From the NCBI GenBank assembly GCA_943331105.2, contig CALQKH020000007.1, positions 62,001-126,000 on the forward strand: a stretch of DNA of 64,000 nt. The letters are read 5' to 3'. A program made the translations under genes and the position numbers. Positions within the stretch are counted from its first letter, which is position 1. Every line of letters starts with the position of its first letter. Below, piece by piece: positions 1 to 8,985 of the stretch. The notes beneath the pieces were generated by a model that made no database searches, was not told the DNA's origin, and worked only from the letters and a program-made list of their open reading frames with translations. This stretch comes from Akkermansia muciniphila. GTDB taxonomy: Bacteria > Pseudomonadota > Gammaproteobacteria > Burkholderiales > Burkholderiaceae_C.

Positions 1-1201
1 GGGTGGGCTGGGCCAGCCACTGCGTGGCCAACTCCACCCAATACGTGCCGCCCAATGGGATCAAATCGTCGTTGAAGTCGTAACTCGGGTTGTGCAGTGT
101 GCAAGGGCCGCCGCCGTGGCCCATCTCTCGGTGGGCGCCGTCGCCATTGCTGATGAAGACATACGCGCCCGGCTTGGCTTGCAGCATGTACGAGAAGTCT
201 TCGGCGCCCATGGTGGGTTCTTGTTGCATCACATGGTCAGCGCCCACGATCCCATTCATGACGTTGCGTGCAAAGTCGGCCTCCAAGGCGCTGTTGATGG
301 TGGGCGGGTAGTTGCGGTGGAATTCAAACTCACATTGCGCGCCAAAAGCTGCGCAAAGCGACTCGGCCACTTGCTTCATGCGGTTTTCGATCAGGTCCAG
401 CACTTCAATGCTGAAGGTGCGCACCGTGCCTTGCAACTCGCAAGAGTCGGGCACCACATTGGTGGCTTCACCTGCGTGGATCATGGTGACGGAGATCACT
501 CCCGCATCCACCGGTTTTTTGTTGCGGGTGATGATGGTCTGAAAGCCCTGCACCATCTGGCAAGCAATTGGCACCGGGTCAATGCCGTTGTGCGGCAGTG
601 CGGCGTGACTGCCCTTGCCGCGGATGGTGATCTTGAACTCGTTGCTCGACGCCATGACCGGGCCGGGGCTGACCGCAAAAGTGCCCACGGGCGCGCCAGG
701 CCAGTTGTGCATGCCAAACACGGCCTGCATGGGGAATTTTTCAAACAAACCGTCTTTGATCATCTCGCGGGCACCGCCGCCGCCTTCTTCGGCGGGTTGG
801 AAGATCAAATAGACCGTGCCGTCAAAGTCGCGGTACTTGGAAAAATGCTTGGCTGCCGCCAACAGCATGGCCGTGTGGCCGTCATGGCCGCAGGCGTGCA
901 TCTTGCCCTGGTGTTTGCTGGCGTGGGCGAAGGTGTTGAACTCCTGCATGGGCAAGGCGTCGATGTCGGCGCGCAAGCCAATGCCGCGCCCGCAAGCGCC
1001 GCCATCACGACCATGCACGATGCCCACCACGCCCGTGGTGCCCATGCCACGGTGGATGGGGATGCCCCAGTCGGTCAGCTGCTGGGCGACCACGTCGGCC
1101 GTACGCACTTCTTGGAAGCACAGCTCGGGGTGGGCGTGGATGTCTTTGCGGATGGCCGCTATGCTGGCCGCGTCGGTGAGGATGGTGTCGATGAGTTTCA
1201 T
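1..1201 (-). CDS. M20 family amidohydrolase (hippurate/aminoacylase-like), 3' end outside window
   Basis: Zinc-dependent amidohydrolase of the M20D group, which cleaves N-acyl amino acids or related amides in the cytoplasm. About 400 residues are visible from ATG at 1201 and no stop codon is reached before position 1, so the C-terminus is cut, probably by only a few residues. Visible motifs are ADIDALPMQE (about 78-87), the metal-binding HACGHDGH (about 102-109) and the catalytic glutamate pair in PAEEGGGG (about 137-143). A late MGAEDFSYM segment matches the C-terminal metal ligand region of the family. It is transcribed away from the molybdopterin oxidoreductase gene. Substrate cannot be told from sequence: hippurate, N-acetyl amino acids and indole-acetyl conjugates are all possible. 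Confidence 0.9.
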   Translation of the reverse strand, partial: MKLIDTILTDAASIAAIRKDIHAHPELCFQEVRTADVVAQQLTDWGIPIHRGMGTTGVVGIVHGRDGGACGRGIGLRADIDALPMQEFNTFAHASKHQGKMHACGHDGHTAMLLAAAKHFSKYRDFDGTVYLIFQPAEEGGGGAREMIKDGLFEKFPMQAVFGMHNWPGAPVGTFAVSPGPVMASSNEFKITIRGKGSHAALPHNGIDPVPIACQMVQGFQTIITRNKKPVDAGVISVTMIHAGEATNVVPDSCELQGTVRTFSIEVLDLIENRMKQVAESLCAAFGAQCEFEFHRNYPPTINSALEADFARNVMNGIVGADHVMQQEPTMGAEDFSYMLQAKPGAYVFISNGDGAHREMGHGGGPCTLHNPSYDFNDDLIPLGGTYWVELATQWLAQPT

Positions 1202-1338
1202 GGTGTTCAGTCTAGCGATAGTGGGTCTATTTTGCCAACTCCTGATTCGCCACCCACAGCGCATCGGGGACATGCCCGTGTTTTACCCCGCGCAGGGCAT
1301 CGGCCACAATGGGGGTCGCGCTTTTTGGAAGACCCCAC

Positions 1339-3411
1339 ATGCCGTCCTTGTCAGCCAATACTTTGGACCACGATACCCCCCCAATCGTGCGCGGCGCCTG
1401 CCCGCATGACTGCCCCGATACCTGCGCCTTGCTGACCACGGTGGAAAACGGCCGTGCCACCAAGGTGCAGGGCAATCCGGCGCACGCGCCGACCGACGGC
1501 GTGTTGTGCACCAAAGTTTCGCGCTACGCCGAGCGCACTTACCACCCCGATCGCCTGCTTCAGCCTCTGCGCCGTGTGGGCCCCAAGGGTTCGGGTCAGT
1601 TTGAGCCTGTGGGCTGGGATGAGGCTTTGGATGCGATTGCTGCCCGGCTGAAAACCATCGCTGCGTGCGACCCTCAGGCTATCTTGCCTTACAGCTACGC
1701 GGGCACCATGGGCTTGGTGCAAAGTGAGTCGATCGCGGCGCGGTTTTTCCACCAGCTGGGCGCATCGCTCTTGGACCGCACGATTTGCGCCTCTGCCGGT
1801 GCCGAAGCCCTGACCCAAACGCTGGGCAACAAGGTGGGCATGAAGGTCGAGTTTTATGCCGAATCCAAGCTCATCGTCATTTGGGGCAGCAACTCGATTG
1901 GCAGCAACCTGCACTTTTGGCGCATCGCCCAAGATGCCAAGCGAAACGGGGCCAAGCTGGTCTGCATCGACCCCCGGCGCAGCGAGACGGCCGAAAAATG
2001 CCACGAACACATCGCCCTGCGGCCCGGCACCGACGCCGCGCTGGCGCTGGCCCTCATGCACGAGCTGATCGTGCATGGCTGGCTCGACCAAGATTACATC
2101 GACCGCTATACCCTGGGCTGGGACGCCCTGAAAGCGCGTGCCTTGCAGTGGTCGCCCGAGCGGGCGGCCAAGGTGTGCGGCGTGCCGGTCGATCAAATCC
2201 GTCAGCTGGCCCGCGACTGGGGCACCACCCAGCCTGCGGCCATTCGCTTGAACTATGGCATGCAGCGCGTGCGCGGTGGGGGTAACGCGGTGCGAGCGAT
2301 TGCTTGCCTGCCTGCACTCACCGGGGCCTGGCGGCACCGGGCGGGCGGGGTCTTGCTCAGCAGCTCGGGGCATTTTCCGGTGCGGCGGGCGGCTTTGCAG
2401 CGGCCAGACTTGTTGGGCGAGCGGCGTCCGCGCACCATCAACATGAGCACGATTGGCGACGATTTGCTTCGCCCGGCTTCGCCCACGTTTGGCCCCCAAA
2501 TTGAAGCCCTGATTGTTTACAACAGCAACCCGGTGGCCGTCGCCCCCGAGTCGGGCAAGGTGGTGCAGGGCTTTGGCCGCGAGGACCTGTTCACCGTGGT
2601 GTTGGAGCATTTCCAGACCGACACGGCAGATTACGCCGATTTCATCTTGCCCGCCACCACGCAGCTGGAGCATTGGGACATCCACACCAGCTACGGCCAT
2701 ACCGATGTGCTGCTCAACCGCCCGGCGATTGCGCCTGTGGGCGGTGCGCGCACCAACACCGACATCTTCCGGGCGTTGGCTGAGCGCATGGGTTTTATCG
2801 ATGCGTGTTTTGCCGAAAGCGACGAAAGCCTGTGCCGCAGCGCCATTGGTGATGAAAAAGACTTTGAGCAGTTGTTGGCGCACGGGTTTGCTTCTTTGCC
2901 TGTGCCCGATGCGCCGTTTGCACAAGGTGGCTTTCCCACACCTTCGGGCCGCTGCGAGTTTTTCAGCCAGCGCCTGGCCGATCAGGGCCTGGATGGCTTG
3001 CCCGACCATCTGCCCAATTACGAAGCGTCTGGCAGCGATGTGCGCTACCCGTTGGCCATGATCTCGCCGCCTGCGCGCAACTTCCTCAATTCGACCTTTG
3101 TCAACGTGCAAAGCCTGCGCGATATCGAAGCGGAGCCGGTGCTGGAAATGCACCCCGAAGATGCGGCCCAGCGGGGCATCGCCGACGGCGCGGTGGTGCG
3201 GGTTTTCAACGACCGGGGCACTTACCACTGCAAGGCGCGGGTGAACCAGCGTGCACGGCCTGGTGTGGTCAATGGTCTGGGAATTTGGTGGCGCAAGCTG
3301 GGCTTGAACGGCACCAATGTGAACGAGTTGACCAGCCAGCACCTGACCGATTTGGGCCGTGCGCCCGTGTTTTACGACTGCTTGGTGGAGGTGGCGGCAT
3401 GCCTGAATTGA
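1339..3411 (+). CDS. Molybdopterin (bis-MGD) oxidoreductase with N-terminal 4Fe-4S site
   Basis: Large catalytic subunit of the Mo/W bis-MGD oxidoreductase family (DMSO reductase superfamily), 690 residues from ATG 1339. An in-frame upstream ATG at 1309 adds ten residues that look non-conserved. A Cx3Cx3Cx27C pattern (C21, C25, C29, C57) forms the N-terminal iron-sulfur site, followed by the molybdopterin domain and a C-terminal dinucleotide-binding domain (NSTFVNV, FNDRG). No twin-arginine signal is seen, so a cytoplasmic enzyme is likely. No electron-transfer or membrane-anchor partner is adjacent; the next gene, overlapping its end by 13 bp, is a PHA-granule-type protein. Substrate is unknown; similar stand-alone proteins are usually annotated only as molybdopterin oxidoreductase. 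Confidence 0.88.
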   Translation: MPSLSANTLDHDTPPIVRGACPHDCPDTCALLTTVENGRATKVQGNPAHAPTDGVLCTKVSRYAERTYHPDRLLQPLRRVGPKGSGQFEPVGWDEALDAIAARLKTIAACDPQAILPYSYAGTMGLVQSESIAARFFHQLGASLLDRTICASAGAEALTQTLGNKVGMKVEFYAESKLIVIWGSNSIGSNLHFWRIAQDAKRNGAKLVCIDPRRSETAEKCHEHIALRPGTDAALALALMHELIVHGWLDQDYIDRYTLGWDALKARALQWSPERAAKVCGVPVDQIRQLARDWGTTQPAAIRLNYGMQRVRGGGNAVRAIACLPALTGAWRHRAGGVLLSSSGHFPVRRAALQRPDLLGERRPRTINMSTIGDDLLRPASPTFGPQIEALIVYNSNPVAVAPESGKVVQGFGREDLFTVVLEHFQTDTADYADFILPATTQLEHWDIHTSYGHTDVLLNRPAIAPVGGARTNTDIFRALAERMGFIDACFAESDESLCRSAIGDEKDFEQLLAHGFASLPVPDAPFAQGGFPTPSGRCEFFSQRLADQGLDGLPDHLPNYEASGSDVRYPLAMISPPARNFLNSTFVNVQSLRDIEAEPVLEMHPEDAAQRGIADGAVVRVFNDRGTYHCKARVNQRARPGVVNGLGIWWRKLGLNGTNVNELTSQHLTDLGRAPVFYDCLVEVAACLN

Positions 3412-3695
3412 AAATTGAACGTGAACACACCCTGGGGCTGGACGGCGCACGCTTGGTGGCCGAACGCTGGCGCGAGCAGGCCGAACAAGAGTGGGGCATG
3501 ACCTGCGCTTCAGAGCCTGGCGAGGCCTTGGACCGCCTGCGTTTTGAGCGCAGCGGTGTGAGTGGCGAACTCTGCGTCAGCGCCACCCGCTTTAACCTGC
3601 AGATCAAGCTGGGTTTTTTGCTGGGCGCCTACAGCGGCAAGATCGAAGAAAAGATCAAAGCCAACTTGGACGCCTTGTTGGGCCCCGTCGCCTGA
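3399..3695 (+). CDS. Polyhydroxyalkanoic acid system (PHA_gran_rgn) family protein
   Basis: 98-residue protein with the features of the small PHA granule-region family: an N-terminal IEREH and LGLDGAR segment, a central RSGVSGEL strand and a C-terminal LGFLLGAYSGKIEEKIKANL helix. Members are found near polyhydroxyalkanoate genes, but their biochemical role is poorly defined. No PHA synthase or phasin gene lies in this window. The ATG at 3399 is inside the last codons of the oxidoreductase gene (13 bp overlap), suggesting translational coupling. A longer in-frame extension back to 3285 only reads through the neighbour's coding sequence in another frame and was not used. It ends 6 bp from the convergent transglycosylase gene. 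Confidence 0.8.
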   Translation: MPELKIEREHTLGLDGARLVAERWREQAEQEWGMTCASEPGEALDRLRFERSGVSGELCVSATRFNLQIKLGFLLGAYSGKIEEKIKANLDALLGPVA

Positions 3696-3701
3696 TTCGC
3701 C

Positions 3702-5675
3702 TCATGGCAGGTCGTTGTTCACCGATGCCATGTTGTTGCGTGGCCCAATCTGCCCCAACCGTGCTTTGAGCGATTGCGGCTGGCGCGTCAGGATGGCGGC
3801 GTAGTTGGTGGTGTTGGCCAACACTTTTTTCACGTAATCGCGCGTTTCAGAAAATGGGATGTTTTCAGCCCATATGGCCGCTTCGAGCAACGGGCCCTTT
3901 CGCCAGTTTCGGGGCCTGCTGGGGCCAGCGTTGTAGGCGGCGGTGGCCATGGGCATTGAGCCTTCAAAGTCGTCCAGCACCAGTTTCAAATAAGCCGTGC
4001 CAATCGTCACATTGGTTTCGCGCTCGTTGATTTGTTGGGGCGTGAATCCCGCGAGGCCGATTTTTTGAGCAGTCCATTTGGCCGTGGCGGGCATGACCTG
4101 CATCAGGCCCGAGGCGCCCACATGCGAGCGTGCATCCATGATGAAGCGGCTCTCTTGACGGATCAGGCCATACACATAAGCGGGGTCCAAGCGGATGTCG
4201 CCAGAGCGGCGTATCACCAGCTCGCGCAGGGGCATCGGAAAGCGTTGTTCGTGGTCAAACACCTCCTTGGTGCGCTCACTGGTGTTGATGCAACGGTCCC
4301 ACACTTGGCGCTGGCAGGCCAAGTCGGCTGCCGCCAGCAGTTCGCGATCGTTCATGCCGCCGGGGGTGTGCAGGTTGGTGCTGTAGTTCCATTCGCGGTT
4401 GCCCTCGGCCCTCAAGCCCAAAGCGATGGCATACAAGGCGCGTTGCAAACCGGGGTGCGTCAGTGCAGCGGATTTCTCAGACGGCGTCAGTGGCGATGGG
4501 CGCTCGGGCGTGGTGATGGCCTGGCCCAACTCTTCCAACGCCAATTGCTCGTAAAAACCGCGAACGCTGGCGATTTGGGTCAACAAGGTTTGGGCTTCGT
4601 GGCGTTGGACTTCGGTGGGGGCCAGGGCCAGCAGGGCGCGGGCGCGCCAATAGGTCCAAGCCGGGTCGCTGCGCGTACCCGCGCTCATGGCTTGGGTGGC
4701 CGAGAGCACATGAGGCCATTGGCCTTGGCGCAGGGCCGCACGCACTTTCCAAGTCAGCAAGTCGTCGTTCAGGTCACTGTCTTTTTGAACCTTGGCAAAG
4801 TAGGCGCTGGCGTTGTCTTGCAGTTTTTGTGCGGCTTGCTTGCCGATCACGGCCCAAGTCCAGTTGCGCTCTTCGGCACTCAGTTGCCGTCCCCATTGCT
4901 GCTCGAGCAATTGGGCCGCTTGATCGGGCTGACTGGCGGCCAAGCGGATCAGCGCCAACACGGCCAATTCTTTTTGGTTGCGCGTGATGGCCAAAATGCG
5001 TTTGTTCAGGTAGCCCGATGGATCGGCGTGGATTTTGTTCACTTGTTCGCTGGCGCGCGGTGCTTCAATGTCCACAGCCGCTTGGGCGGCGCGAGGCCGG
5101 TTGGCGTCCATGGCGATGCGGGCTTTGCGCCAAATGTCCAGCGCGTTGATTTGCCGCCCGGAATGCAAGTGTTCGGCCACATAGGTGCAACCGTCGTCTG
5201 CTTCGCGCAGTGAATACCAAATGCGCTTGGCCTCTTCGACCACATCGGCTTTGGTGTTCATGGCTTCGGTGGCCAAGGCATAGCAACGCACTTCGCGGTC
5301 ATCGCGCATGCGAAAGCGTGGGTATTCGGCGGTGAACGTGGCCCAGTTGCGGCGTTTGCCCAGTTGTTGTAACCAATCGTTGCGCAGGCGGTCTTCGTAG
5401 TAGCTGCCTGCGAAGTTGTTCAAAAATTGGCGTATTTCCGATTCTGAAGCGGTGTCCAGCCGGACCCGCATCTCCCAATAGGCGGCCAAAGGCTCCAACA
5501 CGTGTCCGCGCACTTGGGGCAGCAGGGCCGACAAGCGTTTGGCGTCGTTTTTGTTGTAAGCCTTGTGCATTTCAAGCAAGGCTTCATCGCCCTTGCTTTG
5601 GGCCTGTGCCGGCATGCTGAACAAGCCGGTGGTGACCAAGCTGGCCAGCAGTGTCAGAATCAGAGTCAATTTCAT
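3702..5675 (-). CDS. slt: Soluble lytic murein transglycosylase (Slt70-like)
   Basis: Periplasmic muramidase that cleaves peptidoglycan glycan strands with formation of 1,6-anhydro-MurNAc ends. 657 residues, close to E. coli Slt70. ATG 5675 begins a signal peptide (basic start, hydrophobic LTLILTLLASLVTTGLF, cleavage near AQAQ). A long alpha-helical superhelix precedes the C-terminal SLT domain with catalytic Glu508 in RQESRF, then GASGLMQVMPATA and AYNAGPSR motifs. An in-frame ATG at 5744 would place 23 non-signal-like residues ahead of the signal peptide and is rejected. The gene is divergent from the cyclo-ligase with only 9 bp between start codons. A CATAAT hexamer ends 6 nt before the ATG and no Shine-Dalgarno is seen, so a leaderless mRNA is plausible. 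Confidence 0.93.
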   Translation of the reverse strand: MKLTLILTLLASLVTTGLFSMPAQAQSKGDEALLEMHKAYNKNDAKRLSALLPQVRGHVLEPLAAYWEMRVRLDTASESEIRQFLNNFAGSYYEDRLRNDWLQQLGKRRNWATFTAEYPRFRMRDDREVRCYALATEAMNTKADVVEEAKRIWYSLREADDGCTYVAEHLHSGRQINALDIWRKARIAMDANRPRAAQAAVDIEAPRASEQVNKIHADPSGYLNKRILAITRNQKELAVLALIRLAASQPDQAAQLLEQQWGRQLSAEERNWTWAVIGKQAAQKLQDNASAYFAKVQKDSDLNDDLLTWKVRAALRQGQWPHVLSATQAMSAGTRSDPAWTYWRARALLALAPTEVQRHEAQTLLTQIASVRGFYEQLALEELGQAITTPERPSPLTPSEKSAALTHPGLQRALYAIALGLRAEGNREWNYSTNLHTPGGMNDRELLAAADLACQRQVWDRCINTSERTKEVFDHEQRFPMPLRELVIRRSGDIRLDPAYVYGLIRQESRFIMDARSHVGASGLMQVMPATAKWTAQKIGLAGFTPQQINERETNVTIGTAYLKLVLDDFEGSMPMATAAYNAGPSRPRNWRKGPLLEAAIWAENIPFSETRDYVKKVLANTTNYAAILTRQPQSLKARLGQIGPRNNMASVNNDLP

Positions 5676-5684
5676 GGGTGGATT

Positions 5685-6269
5685 ATGGACAAAGCTGAAG
5701 CCAAAAAGGCCCTGCGCAAGGCCTTGATTGAAGAAAGACTGCACCTGCCAGACCGTCTGTCACGGGCCGAAGCTCTGCAGCGCGTCATGCGCATTTGGTT
5801 GTTTGACCGCCCAGACACCGTGATTGGGGCCTATTGGCCCATCAAGGGCGAGTTTGATCCTTTGCCTGCGCTGCACCGTTGGAAAGAGGATGGCGAACTG
5901 CATGGTGAGCCGCAGCGCCGCCAAATTGGTTTGCCCGTCGTCAACAAACAGCACAAAACCCTGACTTTTCACACCTGGTACCCGGGCTGCCCGATGGAAG
6001 AAGACGCCTACGGCATCCCCAAACCCAAAGACACCGAAATCATCGTACCTACTTTGCTGTTTGTGCCCTGCGTGGGCTATGGCATTGGCGGTTACCGCTT
6101 GGGTTATGGCGGTGGCTTTTATGACCGCACTTTGGCCACCCTGCAACCGAAACCCTTCACAGTGGGACTGGGTTACACCCACGGTTTCTTGGATGACTTG
6201 GAGCCCGAAGACCACGACGAGCCACTGGACGCGATCTTGAACGACAACGGGGTGGTGTGGCCGGTTTGA
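5685..6269 (+). CDS. 5-formyltetrahydrofolate cyclo-ligase
   Basis: Converts 5-formyl-THF to 5,10-methenyl-THF using ATP, a salvage and repair step in cytoplasmic folate metabolism. 194 residues from ATG 5685, the usual size. It carries the N-terminal KxxLRK basic helix and the C-terminal signature GYGIGGYRLGYGGGFYDR that binds nucleotide and folate. The upstream reading frame is open to 5502 only because it runs antisense to the transglycosylase gene; ATG 5685 is the natural start. The start codon lies inside the predicted -10 hexamer of the divergent slt gene. A TetR regulator follows 18 bp downstream on the same strand. Confidence 0.92.
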   Translation: MDKAEAKKALRKALIEERLHLPDRLSRAEALQRVMRIWLFDRPDTVIGAYWPIKGEFDPLPALHRWKEDGELHGEPQRRQIGLPVVNKQHKTLTFHTWYPGCPMEEDAYGIPKPKDTEIIVPTLLFVPCVGYGIGGYRLGYGGGFYDRTLATLQPKPFTVGLGYTHGFLDDLEPEDHDEPLDAILNDNGVVWPV

Positions 6270-6287
6270 GCCAGACCCCAGAAAACC

Positions 6288-6917
6288 ATGGCCCGACCCA
6301 AATCCGCTACTCACGACATCAAGCGCGATGCCATTTTGGACATCGCCGCGCAATGCTTTGCCCAGCGCAGTTATCCGGCCGCCAGCATGAACGAGATTGC
6401 CACCGCGTGCGGCACATCCAAAGCCCGGCTCTACCATTACTACGAGAGCAAAGAGGCCATTCTGTTTGACTTGTTGGACCGTCACACCCAACGCCTGTTG
6501 GCGGTGATCGCGCAAACCGAAGCCACGGCCCAGCGCAAAGACCTGAACGAACGCGCTACTTTGCACGAGTTGGTGCGGGCGTTCTTGCAGGAGTACGAGA
6601 ACTCGGCCACGCGGCATGCGGCGCTCTTGAACGACACCCAGTTTTTGAGTGATCTGCCCGACCCGGCCTTGAACACTGCGCACGTGTCGCCGCGTGAGCT
6701 GATCCTGAACCGTCAGCGTGACATCGTTGCCGCCATGACCCGCTTCATGAAAAGGGCCTACCCAGAGCGCCTGACTCCCACCAACCAAACCGCCTTGACC
6801 ATGATGCTGTTGGGCATGATCAACTGGACCTTCACTTGGCTTCGCCCGGGTGGGCCGATCAGTTATGCGGCCTTTGCCGACGAGGTGATTGGCATGTTGG
6901 AAAAAGGTTTGGGCTGA
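6288..6917 (+). CDS. TetR/AcrR family transcriptional regulator
   Basis: 209-residue TetR-type regulator. The N-terminal helix-turn-helix is at about residues 25-50 (SMNEIATACGTSKARLYHYYESKE), followed by an all-helical ligand-binding and dimerisation domain ending in a hydrophobic segment around TMMLLGMINWTFTW. It resembles the regulators found beside fatty-acid or acyl-CoA degradation genes in betaproteobacteria, but its ligand is unknown. It may control itself or the MBL-fold gene that starts 96 bp downstream. No palindromic operator was evident by eye in that gap. No clear Shine-Dalgarno precedes ATG 6288, which may be read by coupling with the cyclo-ligase gene. Confidence 0.88.
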   Translation: MARPKSATHDIKRDAILDIAAQCFAQRSYPAASMNEIATACGTSKARLYHYYESKEAILFDLLDRHTQRLLAVIAQTEATAQRKDLNERATLHELVRAFLQEYENSATRHAALLNDTQFLSDLPDPALNTAHVSPRELILNRQRDIVAAMTRFMKRAYPERLTPTNQTALTMMLLGMINWTFTWLRPGGPISYAAFADEVIGMLEKGLG

Positions 6918-7013
6918 GGTTCAGGATCACGGTTGGTTGGAGGGTTGGAATTTAACAATCCGTAATGCATTTCGTTTAGGTAAAATCAAAACTTCACCGT
7001 CTGGAGCATTTTC

Positions 7014-8039
7014 ATGTCCAAAACACCCGCCAAAGCCCCTGCAAAAGCCCCCATCAAAGCATTCGCCAGCCAGGCGGACTTGACCGAAAAAAAGATCACA
7101 TTTGAGCAACTCAGCGAGCACTGCTGGGCTTACACCGCAGAGGGTGACCCCAATTCGGGCGTGATCATCGGGGACCGTTTCATCATGGTCAGCGACGCCA
7201 CGGCGACGCCTGACATGGCGAAAGACCTGATCAAGAAGATCCGTACCGTCAGCGACCTGCCCATCAAATACGTGCTGCTGACGCACTACCATGCGGTGCG
7301 TGTTTTGGGCGCCTACGCCTACGCCGCCGAAGGCGCGACCGAGATCATCGCCAGTGAAGGCACGCTGGACCTGATCAAGGAACGCGGCGCACAAGACATG
7401 AAAAGCGAGATGGAGCGCTTCCCGCGCCTGTTCCGAGGTGCCGACAGCATCCCCGGTTTGACCTGGCCGACCATGGTGGTGGGCGGCGGTAACCCCACAA
7501 AAAGCGAGGTGCCCGGCAAGCTCAGCATCAACTTGGGCGGTGTGGTGGTGCAAATCTGGCACCCAGGCCCGGGTCATACCCGTGGCGACACGATTGCTTG
7601 GGTAGAAGAGGAAAAGGTACTGTTTTCAGGTGACTTGGTCGAGTACGAAGCCGGTGTGTACACGGGCGATGCGCAGCTCGAAGAATGGCCTGCCACGCTG
7701 GAAGCCTTGCGCGCTTTGAAAGCTGAATTCATCGTACCCGGCCGCGGCGAAGCCATGAAGGGCAACGCCAACGTCAACAAGGCGCTCGATTACACGCAGC
7801 GCTGGGTGACCACTTTGTTCCAGGCCGGCAAAGAAGCGGTTGCAGGCAAGATGGACCTCAAAGCCGCCATGGCCCACACGCGCAAAAGCATGGATCCAGT
7901 TTTTGGCCATGTGTTCATTTACGAGCACTGCCTGCCGTTTGATGTGACGCGCGCCTACGACGAAGCCAGCGGCATCAAGAACCCGCGCATTTGGACCGCA
8001 GAGCGCGACATGGAGATGTGGAAAGCGCTGCAAAGCTGA
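7014..8039 (+). CDS. MBL-fold protein with incomplete metal-ligand set
   Basis: 341-residue metallo-beta-lactamase-fold protein with a Lys/Ala/Pro-rich first 17 residues. The HxHxDH motif reads HYHAVR (91-96): the two site-1 histidines remain, but the site-2 Asp and His are Val and Arg. His188 (GHTRGD) and Asp207 (SGD) are present, while the last histidine motif (normally PGHG) reads PGRG, with Arg244. Site 1 therefore appears intact and site 2 absent, so one metal or none is expected. A CTGGAG Shine-Dalgarno-like element precedes ATG 7014 and a strong terminator follows. Function is unknown; hydrolase activity is only inferred from the fold. Confidence 0.85.
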   Translation: MSKTPAKAPAKAPIKAFASQADLTEKKITFEQLSEHCWAYTAEGDPNSGVIIGDRFIMVSDATATPDMAKDLIKKIRTVSDLPIKYVLLTHYHAVRVLGAYAYAAEGATEIIASEGTLDLIKERGAQDMKSEMERFPRLFRGADSIPGLTWPTMVVGGGNPTKSEVPGKLSINLGGVVVQIWHPGPGHTRGDTIAWVEEEKVLFSGDLVEYEAGVYTGDAQLEEWPATLEALRALKAEFIVPGRGEAMKGNANVNKALDYTQRWVTTLFQAGKEAVAGKMDLKAAMAHTRKSMDPVFGHVFIYEHCLPFDVTRAYDEASGIKNPRIWTAERDMEMWKALQS

Positions 8040-8058
8040 AGCCTGTCACGCACCTCAC

Positions 8059-8095
8059 AAAAAAACCCCGCGCAGTCAGACTGGCGGGGTTTTTT
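8059..8095 (+). terminator. Rho-independent terminator after the MBL-fold gene
   Basis: An A-run leads into a CCCCGC arm, an inner CAGTC/GACTG stem and a GCGGGG arm, then six T residues. The stem is long, GC-rich and starts about 20 bp after the MBL-fold stop codon at 8039. The A-run and T-run make it usable in both directions, so it could also end transcription from the convergent lipoprotein gene (stop at 8134). Confidence 0.92.
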
Positions 8096-8133
8096 GTTGG
8101 GTGGGCAGAGCGTGGTGCGTGGAGCCCGGCTGT

Positions 8134-8985
8134 TCAGGGCCGGGTCAGGTCTTGGATGTCCCGCTCATAGGCCCGCAAGCGCCGAGCCACCCGCACCCGC
8201 TGTTCGGGCGTGGTGGTGTTGTGCAGTTGAGCCAGGTTCTCGCAAGCCCTTTGCGACAAACTTTGGAAAACGGCACGCTGCGCCGCATCCGTGGGGGTCA
8301 GCCAGCGCTGCCAAACGCCCCACAACTGGGCTTCGGCTTGGGCCGGTGTCATGCCACTTTGGGCCACGCGTTGCAGGGTGGACAGCAAATCTTGTTGGCG
8401 ACGTTGGCGGTCGCGCCGTCCCCACTCTGCTGTCCAAGGCGACTGGGCCAGTTGTGCCCTGACCATGCTGATTTGCGCCGGATTCAGATCCCCGTAAAAC
8501 GAGTTGAAGCGGTTCACCGCCTTGTCCAAGCGGCGGTCCAGCCGGGCTTGTGCATCGCCCTGCAGCCACTCTTTTTCCCAATCTTCATTTTTGCTTTCCC
8601 ATTGGCGAGCGATGTGGCTCAGTTGCCTTGGTCCCAGCGCCAAAACAACCGGAGCCGCTTGCACCACCGCTTGCCGCATCAAGACATCCAGCCGGGCTTG
8701 GACATCGGTGGCCACGCTGCAAACCTGCTCGGCTTGCAAAGGACCTGTGGACAGCTGCCCGATGCGTTGCAGCACCTCGCCATAACCGGCCAACTCTTCG
8801 CGGCGGTGCCACTGGTACAGCTTGTCAATGGCCTCTTTGGCTGCAGGCGTTTGCGCGTTGCTGAACGACACCGTGCTGTCGAGCCACCAATAGGACAAGG
8901 TTGGCAATTGCTGGTAACCGAGTTTGATGGCGCTGCACGCGGGCAAGAGCACCAGCGCCAAAACGGCGAGGCCGAAACGGATCAT
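8134..8985 (-). CDS. DUF6279 family lipoprotein
   Basis: 283-residue predicted lipoprotein. The N-terminus from ATG 8985 is a short signal peptide ending in the lipobox LPAC (Cys17). The rest is helical and charged, with Trp- and Arg-rich repeats such as QWHRREEL and WLTPTDAAQR, matching DUF6279 proteins common in beta- and gammaproteobacteria; function unknown. The start overlaps the stop of the upstream lipoprotein gene by 4 bp (ATGA), so the two are probably translated together from one mRNA. The reading frame extends 27 bp further upstream, but ATG 8985 places the signal peptide correctly. Confidence 0.85.
   Translation of the reverse strand: MIRFGLAVLALVLLPACSAIKLGYQQLPTLSYWWLDSTVSFSNAQTPAAKEAIDKLYQWHRREELAGYGEVLQRIGQLSTGPLQAEQVCSVATDVQARLDVLMRQAVVQAAPVVLALGPRQLSHIARQWESKNEDWEKEWLQGDAQARLDRRLDKAVNRFNSFYGDLNPAQISMVRAQLAQSPWTAEWGRRDRQRRQQDLLSTLQRVAQSGMTPAQAEAQLWGVWQRWLTPTDAAQRAVFQSLSQRACENLAQLHNTTTPEQRVRVARRLRAYERDIQDLTRP

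Noticed and set aside
92-1435. Open frame of 447 codons on the plus strand
   Set aside because: It is antisense to the well-supported M20 amidohydrolase gene; its product is His/Val-rich with no motif, typical of a high-GC shadow frame.
1351-3450. Open frame of 699 codons on the minus strand
   Set aside because: Antisense to the molybdopterin oxidoreductase, whose Cys motif and domains are unambiguous.
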